Shown here piece after piece: positions 20,338 through 27,382 of a stretch of DNA of 27,382 bases (the first letter of the stretch is position 1; each line of letters begins with the position of its first letter). The DNA is taken from positions 1 to 27,382 of the forward strand of contig JAYMSP010001967.1 in assembly GCA_036897095.1 (NCBI GenBank). The letters are read 5' to 3'. The notes beneath the pieces are model-generated. The model did not search any database, was not told the DNA's origin, and worked only from the letters and a program-made list of their open reading frames with translations. The translations under genes were made by a program, and so were the position numbers. The DNA is from Plantago elongata (lineage: Eukaryota; Streptophyta; Magnoliopsida; Lamiales; Plantaginaceae).

Positions 20338-23234
20338 ATGAACGTCCTTCAATTACACGTTCTGCTGCTCATAACTTTGGTAGCACCAACGCTGATTTCT
20401 GCCACTACACCAGCACAAAATTATCCTATAGCCAAGCCGGGCTGCAACGATAGCTGTGGCAACATAAGCATCCCGTTCCCTTTTGGAACCTCAGAAAATT
20501 GCTACCGAAACATTACTTTCTTGGTAACTTGCACTGAAACTTTTGATCCCCCGAAACTCTTCTTGGGGACCTCTGATATAGAAATCAAAAAAATTTCGTT
20601 AAAGGCAGGGCAACTCAATATGATGCGAGATGTAGTCAAGATATGCTATGATCAATATGGCACTCTGACAGATAACAGCGTACGTTGGGCTTGGATGAGG
20701 CTAAATAACTTATATGCAATCAATAATACTGCTAATAAGTTCACTGTTGTTGGCTGTGACAGTTACGGGTACATCTCTGGTCGTCGGTGGGGATCAGACC
20801 GGTATTACAGCACTGGCTGTATCACCACTTGTCAAGAAGAAAATGATGTAGAAGATGGCACGTGCACAGGATCGGGTTGCTGTCAAATTTCTCAATTTCC
20901 TGATGATGGTAGTCGACTCATGAATTTGACTACAGGGAGTTTTTCTAATCATACCAATGTTCGGGCATTCAGTAATTGTACATATGCGTTCCTTGCTGAG
21001 GATGGATTTAAGTTCCATAGGGAAAATCTTACCAACCTGGTAAACACCGAGAGTCTTCCGATCGTTGTTGATTGGGTCATTTCGAATGAAACGTGCCGGT
21101 CTGCTGGGAAGAATGTTTCGAATTATGCGTGTCAGTACTCGAATTCAGAGTGTGTGGATATTGGTCGAGGATATAGATGTCAGTGTAAAAAGGGCTACGA
21201 AGGAAATCCATATCTTCTTGATGGTTGCATAGGTATGATTCACCAAAATTCTCAAAGTAATTTTTGTGCTTTGCATATGATTGTCGATGCCAAGTCACTA
21301 ATTCTGCAATATCAAATCAAATTTGTTAACAGCAGAGTAAATGTGTGATTAAACGTCGGAAAAACAAGAAGTGACTACACTTAATTCAATTTTACTTTAT
21401 CTATATCATTTCCCATATTAGGCAACAACCTCCAACGTCGCATGCCACAGCACTAGATTTAGTTTTTTTTTTTTTTTTTAACAAATACTACTTTCATTAC
21501 TTAATCAAACACCATCCCGGTTACAAGCATCTCGAATGGGAACCAAACGAGGAGTAGTGGTGTTCCTGTCCTTCGCAATATACAAACCAAGCCAACGCGG
21601 GCAAACATCCCGGATTTAGTTAAAAACTAACTGTTAGACTATGATTCATTTTAGCACTTCACAATAATTTGAAAATATGTACATGTTACACAGAGATTAA
21701 CCAACTACTGGTTTTGAATTTTTCTTGCAGATATAAATGAATGTAATTTTCCAGGGCTTCACAATTGTCACAAGTATAATTGTAAGAATTCAAACGGGAG
21801 TTTTACGTGTGAGTGTCCCTATGGATTCCATGGTAATGCCACACGCGAAGGTGGTTGTGTTCCTGTTGGAACACCAATTAATGATTCCCCAAATGGTGAA
21901 TTGCCTATATACAAACCCATAGCAGGTTAGTAATGCATCTTAAGTACTGTGAGTGGATAATATATTCATACTTACAAGTGTTGCCTTTTCCACGTGAAGG
22001 TGCTTTACTAGGGATCATTCTTGTTATCCTCCTTCTGTCCCTGGTATACTTGAAACTCAAGAGAAGAAAGGAGAAGAAGATGAAGCACGTATACTTTCTT
22101 CGAAATGGTGGTATGCTATTAAAAGAGAAACTAACATCAGCCGGAAATATGTTGTCAATCGGTACACAGAGGGAATTGTCATCCAATAAAGACATGGCAA
22201 AAATATTTAGTTCAACTGAACTGCAGCATGCCACAGATGACTTCCACGACAGTAGGATTGTTGGCCAAGGCGGATTTGGCACGGTATACAAAGGATTTCT
22301 CCATGATAACAGGATAGTTGCCATCAAGAAGTCTAAGGAGGTTGATCCAGGCCAAATTGACCAATTCATTAATGAAGTTGTTGTTCTTTCTCGAGTTAGC
22401 CATCGAAACATTGTCAAGCTCCTTGGTTGCTGCTTGGAAACGCAAGCCCCACTTCTAGTATATGAATATATCAACAATGGCACCCTGCATGAGCATCTTC
22501 ACAATCAGGCCAAGAGGCAGTTTCTTGATTGGAGTATGCGACTGAAAATAGCTACAGAAACCGCTGATGTCCTACAATATCTACACTCTGCTGCTACTAT
22601 TCCAATCATACATAGAGATGTCAAGTCTGCAAACATACTCTTAGACCAAACTTTTGAAGCTAAGGTGTCCGACTTTGGAGCTTCAAGATTGGTTCCGGTT
22701 GATCAAACTCAACTTTCAACCATGGTTCAAGGAACTTTCGGATACCTAGATCCAGAGTACATGCAAACCAATCAGTTGACAGAAAAAAGTGATGTTTACA
22801 GTTTCGGAGTAGTTTTGGTGGAGCTAATAACGGGAATGAAGCCGTTGAGCTACGATAGGCCAGAAGAGCAAAGAAACCTAACTAGTTTCTTCCTTTGTAA
22901 GGTGAAACAAGGAGGCCTCCTTGATATTCTTGATGAAAGTATAGTGAGGGACAAGAGAAATCTGGACCAGATCACTGAAGTTGCGAAGCTTGCACGAGTT
23001 TGCTTGAATGTGAAAGGGCAAGACCGGCCTAGCATGAAAGAAGTTGCCATGGAGCTTGAGGGACTACGATCAGGTGGAAAACATTCCTGGGTAAAGTTTG
23101 AAGAAAATGTGGAAGAGATGGAACCTTTATGTGGTGATGCATTAAAGGATAGCTATGCCAGTGATAACTGCTATAGCACAAGCGTAGGATACATTAGCTT
23201 TAGGGATCAGGCTAATTTAAATGATGGGAGGTGA
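20338..23234 (+). CDS. Wall-associated receptor-like kinase (WAK/WAKL), 774 aa, three exons
   Basis: Exons 20338-21232, 21731-21925 and 22000-23234 join in phase 1 across GT/AG introns of 498 and 74 nt. The ATG in 'aaccaccATG' was chosen because a signal peptide follows at once. Order: signal peptide 1-22; Cys-rich galacturonan-binding domain from C36 ('CGNISIPFPFGTSENC'); EGF module 265-297; calcium-binding EGF 299-341 ('DINEC', 'GSFTCECPYGF'); membrane helix about 364-383 followed by 'KRRKEKK'; kinase with GQGGFG 452-457, Lys473, Glu489, HRD 568-570, DFG 588-590 and 'GTFGYLDPEY'. All catalytic residues are present and it is an RD kinase. The family binds pectin or oligogalacturonides at the wall and signals inward. 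Intron 1 holds an antisense LINE tail. Conserved juxtamembrane 'NGGMLLKEKL' and C-terminal 'NLNDGR' link it to its neighbours. It looks functional. Confidence 0.93.
21465..21612 (-). mobile_element. 5'-truncated LINE tail, antisense in WAK intron 1
   Basis: A poly(T) run (21463-21479) followed on the complement by a coding end reading 'VCPRWLGLYIAKDRNTTTPR' and '..RDACNRDGV', then TGA. The insert is bounded by the 9-mer 'gatttagtt' at 21456-21464 and 21613-21621. Both features indicate a very short LINE retrotransposition in reverse orientation to the gene. Its 3' sequence ('taatgaaagtagtatttgtt') resembles the tail of the LINE at 12.5-13.5 kb. The intron boundaries remain intact. Confidence 0.8.
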
Positions 23235-23605
23235 GAAGCTGTTGGATGTCTACAATAATGATAATCGGGGATCAAAACTGATATATATGTATTCTGTTGT
23301 TGAATGCCCTCGTTTCAACATTGATAAATTGTATTTAGACTGTTTGTTATTCTAGAATTTAACAACTTTTTCGATTTTTCCTGGAATACATATAAGACTA
23401 CTCTGTGTATAATTTCAATTCTGAAGATACATTCAGGAAATGAGTTAAGGCTTCTTAGCTCAGTTCCATTCCATTAGTCTAAAGTTCTCAATGTGAAACT
23501 AAGCTAGCTGTTATGGGGTAACTGTCTGTGAAACTGAAAAGGGCTAAAAGTTTGTAGTATCATTAATAAATTGCACTTCCAACATACGTAGTCATTCAAA
23601 TAAGC
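23235..23605. other. 3' UTR of the second WAK gene and spacer
   Basis: Non-coding sequence after the stop codon. No element or further WAK similarity was found before the kinase fragment begins. Confidence 0.5.
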
Positions 23606-23607
23606 GT

Positions 23608-23832
23608 ACTTCTCTCGATTGGAACTTGCGGTTAAGATAGCTACAGAAACTGCCAATGTGCTGTCATACTTCACTACACAGCTTCTACTTCAATCATACA
23701 CAGAGATGTCAAGTCGGCTAATATCCTTCTGGACCATAATTTTGCAGCTAAGGTTTCTGATTTTGGAGCTTCTAGATTGGTTCCTATGGATCAAACTCAG
23801 TTATCCACAATGGTTCAGTGAACATTTGAACA
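23608..23832 (+). pseudogene. WAK kinase-domain fragment, frameshifted
   Basis: About 225 bp corresponding to kinase subdomains VIa-VIII: '[17 protein letters not shown]', then after a 1-base deletion near 23672 a second frame with '[18 protein letters not shown]', '[19 protein letters not shown]' and 'LSTMVQ', ending at TGA (23819-23821). The homology fades just beyond. It is close to both neighbouring kinases: 'RLVPMDQTQ' resembles the upstream gene ('RLVPVDQTQ') and '[15 protein letters not shown]' the downstream gene. No ectodomain, membrane segment or N-lobe remains. It is a remnant of a lost tandem copy or a partial duplication and cannot make a kinase. Confidence 0.9.
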
Positions 23833-24504
23833 ACCCCTCACAAGATTAACAAAAACCAGGCTCAATGAACAAGTTTGCAGGAGATCATAACTCATGCCTG
23901 ATGTGAAACATGGACTTTAAATAGAAGGCATGATTCATAGGTATTATTAAGTTAAACCTTCATGTTGGCCACTTGAAGAAATTGATGTTTCAGTTCCATC
24001 CAAATGACTATACTAGTATCACAAGTTGCATAGAAATCTGACTTTTGTAAAACAACTCCAGCTTGGAACAAGTTCATAACCGGTTTTTTTTCCTTTCAGA
24101 TAAACCTTTCAATATGATAATATATTGATCTTAGTGTGCCCATAAGCTAATCTCTCAGCCGTTTTGTTTGATTCGTAAGAACTACAAATGTCCAAGGGAT
24201 ATTATCTCACAAAACCTTATATTATGTGACCTTTTGTTGATTTATGTGACAGAACAACTCTGTTGACAACTTGGGACAACACTTGTGCAAATAATCCTAC
24301 CAATAAATAGAAAATTTCAAGTGAATCAACATAGAAAAAGAAACAGTGCTAACTTCTTGGGAGAAAATTTATAGAATTGACATCCTACCAAATCAAGATG
24401 TGAACCTATTACAAACCATGAAAATGCGAAGACATGGTAAAAGTTTACCTCAGAATTGTGTTGTCTTCTTCATACACAAAAACTACAGCAAATAAAACGT
24501 CTTG
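23833..24504 (+). other. Spacer and presumed promoter/leader of the third WAK gene
   Basis: No coding sequence. 'ccaataaatagaaaa' (about 24300-24314) combines a CCAAT-like word with a TATA-like 'ATAAATAG' about 200 bp before the ATG at 24505. This would give a leader of roughly 170 nt. No W-box cluster of the kind seen before the second gene. Confidence 0.35.
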
Positions 24505-26950
24505 ATGAATACTGTTGAGTATTATGTTCTGCTGCAAATTGTGTTTCTGGCTCTACTAAAATCAATTTGTGCATCAAGTTTCACCATAGCAAAGGTAAAC
24601 TGCGTTGATCAATGTGGCAACATAAGCATTCCATATCCTTTCGGCACCACAGATAACTGCTATGGCGACTACAACTTCTTAGTCACTTGCAACCAATCTT
24701 TCAATCCTCCAAAGCTCTTCATGGGAAACACTTCAGTTGAAATTGCAGATATTTTGCTAGAAGGTCAAATCAGAGTGTTTCAACCAATAGCGAAAGCTTG
24801 CTATTCTGAAAATGGTACTTTGACTGATCATTTCGACTACTCCTTTAAACTACCTACTTACTTCACATTCAACACAGCAAATGTGTTCACGGTTCTTGGC
24901 TGCAACACTATCGGATATATTACCAGCACGTCAAAATATCGGGATGACAAAGGGAGTTGCAGAACAACGTGTCGTGAGTCAGAGGATCTGTTCGATGAAT
25001 ATTGTGAAGCAACAAAGGGTTGTTGCTATAATACGATTCCTACCAAAGATGTGCAGAAGGTTCAATTAGACTTGCAACCGAGTGATCCAAATCAATCATC
25101 TGACAGTTGGAAGTTCAGTAATTGTAGCTATGGGGTATTTGGTGAACAAAATGGTTTATCATTTTCACCTAAAAATCTTACCAGTTTCAACAGTGTCCAA
25201 ACGTTTCCAGTTATGGTCGATTGGGCTATTGGTAATGAGACATCATGTGAGTCAGCTGAGTCGGATTCCTTGACTTATGCCTGTGCAAGCTCAGCTTCTG
25301 ACTGTTACAGGCCCGAAAATGGTTATGGGTATAGATGTCGATGTAAAGACGGATATCAGGGGAACCCATATCTTCATAACGGCTGTCAAGGTACGTATGC
25401 TTTTCCAGATTTTTTCCTCGGAACCTCTTCAGTTTAGAATAATGAATCATATATATTGTTCTTTCACTTGTATTTTTTTGCCTCAGATATAGATGAATGC
25501 CGTGACCCAAAGATGAATAATTGTACAGAACATTGTGTGAATTCACCTGGAAGTTTTAATTGTTTTTGTAAGAATGGATTTGACGATGATGGAGACTGTG
25601 AAGATCGTAAGCCGAAACCATACAAAGTTGTAGCAGGTCAGGCTTCTAGCCTTTCATATTAACTTCCTGTTCATGATTCATGAGCTGGTCAGCATATTAT
25701 AACCTATTGAACCTACTATTTGGTTAAAATACAAAACAGGCGTCTCAGTAGGGATCACTTCTGTTCTGCTGATTATCGGTGTCTCATACTTTGTATTCAA
25801 GAAACAAAAGCTGAAAAAGATGAAGTACATGTTCTTTCTCCAAAATGGTGGCATGTTATTGCGAGAAAAGCTCTCCATGGACCGAAGAAATGTGTCAGGT
25901 GATATGAGAAGCAACATGTCATCCAATAATGATTTGGCAAAGATTTTTAGTTCTTTAGAACTCCAAAATGCGACGAAGAATTTTCATAATAGTAGGATTA
26001 TTGGTCAGGGAGGCTTTGGCATTGTATACAAAGGATTCTTAGAAGGCAACAGGCCAGTTGCGATTAAGAAGCCTAAAGAGATTGATCCAACTCAAATTGA
26101 GCAATTCATCAACGAAGTTATTGTTCTTTCACGAGTAAGCCATCCGAATGTAGTCAAGCTCCTTGGTTGTTGCCTCGAGACAGAAGTCCCTCTCCTAGTA
26201 TATGAATTCATCGAAAATGGAAACCTTTATGAACATATACATGATCCAGCAAAGAAGCGATTTCTTAGTTGGAACTTGCGTTTAAAGTTAGCTAGTGAAA
26301 CTGCTAATGTCTTGTCGTACTTGCACTCTGCCTCTACTCTTAGAATCATACATAGAGATGTGAAGTCTGCGAATATACTTCTAGACAATAATTTCTCAGC
26401 TAAGGTTTCTGATTTCGGTGCTTCAAGATTACTTCACATGGATCAGTCTCAACTATCCACTGTTATACTAGGAACAGCAGGATATTTGGATCCAGAGTAC
26501 ATGAAAACAAACCAATTGACAGATAAAAGTGATGTTTACAGTTTTGGAGTAGTCCTTGTGGAGCTGATAACAGGCCTGAAGGCATCAAGCAATGATCGGC
26601 CTGAGGAGGAGCGAAATTTAGCAACCCTTTTCCTTTGTAGACTAAAGGAAAGGCGCTTGATTGAAATCCTTGATGAGACCATTGTGTTTGAAGTAAATAA
26701 AGAGCATCTAACAAGCGTTGCTATGCTTGCACAGATGTGCTTAAGTGTGACAGCGGAAGGCAGGCCAAGTATGGAACAAGTAGCAATGGAACTTGATGGG
26801 CTAATATTAGGCAGACAACAGCCGTGGACTAAACATCAACAGAATGTAGAGATCGGATCATTTAGTGGCGACGGGTTCGTTGGTTTCAGCGATGTTTCTA
26901 GTCACAGCAGAGGCACTACGCATCATGCAAAACTTAGTGGTGGGAGATAA
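24505..26950 (+). CDS. Wall-associated receptor-like kinase (WAK/WAKL), 748 aa, three exons
   Basis: Exons 24505-25390, 25487-25636 and 25740-26950, both introns phase 1 with GT/AG ends (96 and 103 nt). Signal peptide 1-24; galacturonan-binding domain from C33 ('CGNISIPYPFGTTDNC'); first EGF module ending at C294 ('YRCRCKDGYQGNPYLHNGC'); calcium-binding EGF 296-333 ('DIDEC', 'GSFNCFCKNGF'); membrane helix about 346-365 followed by 'KKQKLKK'; kinase with GQGGFG 434-439, Lys455, Glu471, HRD 550-552, DFG 570-572 and 'GTAGYLDPEY'. All catalytic residues are intact. Predicted plasma-membrane RD kinase sensing wall pectin. Its ectodomain has diverged far more from the upstream paralogue than its kinase, and its tail ends 'KLSGGR' instead of 'NLNDGR'. 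Splice sites are predicted from reading frame and consensus only. Confidence 0.93.
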
Positions 26951-27382
26951 GACGAATTTACAACACGATTCGAATCTGTGAAGCTGAAGTGTGCCCCTGT
27001 AGACCAGGTCCAGATTTGCATGTACCTACATTAATAAGTAACATGTTTTCAGATGACAAGTTTGATGTATGAACTTCTATTCTTTTTATCCGCTTTCCGC
27101 CTTTCTTTAAATCAACATATACCAAGTCAAATAGAAATGACATCAAAATCTATGACAGCTAGGAAAGTAATATACATAGTACGTACATGGTGAAATTTAT
27201 TGTTAGAATATAGGATCGGGATAAGTACTGTAAACGCGTTTCCAACGATGTTGTCTATTGATGTTGAGTCAACACCGTTGTCAACACTGACTAAAACAGA
27301 TTCTGTAAAGACGTAAACTAATTAAAACAGTAAGTAAACAAAACGCAGAGCACAACGGAATATCTCAAAGCCGGTATATATA
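26951..27382. other. 3' UTR and distal flank, incomplete
   Basis: No coding sequence. 'tgttgagtcaacaccgttgt' plus 'caaca' (27263-27285) is an imperfect inverted repeat containing two GTCAA cores (W-box core in complement), and the window ends in 'ggtatatata', a TATA-like word. This could be the start of another promoter or an LTR; the evidence is too thin to choose. Confidence 0.3.

Noticed and set aside
21905..22483. 192-codon open frame on the minus strand opposite the WAK kinase
   Set aside because: It lies antisense to strongly conserved kinase codons and shows no domain of its own. It is a shadow frame, as are the other antisense frames inside the WAK and Harbinger coding regions.

Overview
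The window looks like a repeat-rich stretch of a eudicot plant nuclear genome. It is AT-rich, with intron-containing genes that have GT/AG boundaries, and it carries typical plant transposable-element families. I cannot name the species from the sequence. The genes form a tandem cluster of wall-associated kinases (WAK/WAKL, receptor-like kinases of the plasma membrane and cell wall). All are on the + strand.

Layout. Bases 1-330 are the 3' end of a WAK gene cut by the window edge. Bases 331 to about 20,200 are a 20-kb spacer with no intact gene that I can recognise, filled with decayed mobile DNA. From left to right it holds: a possible minus-strand gene-start relic (951-1502); a hAT-like MITE with an older Stowaway-like element inside; a 1.87-kb PIF/Harbinger element with a frameshifted Myb-like ORF1 and a TAA target duplication; an array of small inverted-terminal elements (about 4.85-5.4 kb); a tRNA-related SINE-like piece (7.83 kb); a 5'-truncated L1-type LINE with a perfect 11-bp target duplication (12.5-13.5 kb); a pair of 0.2-kb direct repeats (14.58 and 15.01 kb); a heavily decayed Helitron Rep/helicase on the minus strand (15.2-17.5 kb) with one helicase segment present twice; a clean 238-bp Stowaway MITE (18.97 kb); and a foldback-like element (19.4-20.04 kb). 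Many two-copy tandem duplications of 29-89 bp are scattered through the spacer.

Bases 20,338-23,234 and 24,505-26,950 are two complete WAK genes, predicted at 774 and 748 aa. Each has three exons with phase-1 introns at equivalent places: exon 1 encodes the signal peptide, galacturonan-binding domain and first EGF module; exon 2 the calcium-binding EGF module; exon 3 the membrane segment and Ser/Thr kinase. Intron 1 of the first gene contains a 148-bp antisense LINE tail. Between the two genes lies a 0.2-kb frameshifted kinase fragment, so the cluster holds traces of four WAK copies.

How they work together: WAKs bind pectin or its fragments outside the cell and signal through the cytoplasmic kinase in defence and growth. 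The tandem copies are paralogues rather than a pathway. I found no CRISPR, operon-like or otherwise novel molecular system. The most informative structures are the layered transposon insertions with readable target sites, the Helitron relic, and the birth and decay of WAK copies.
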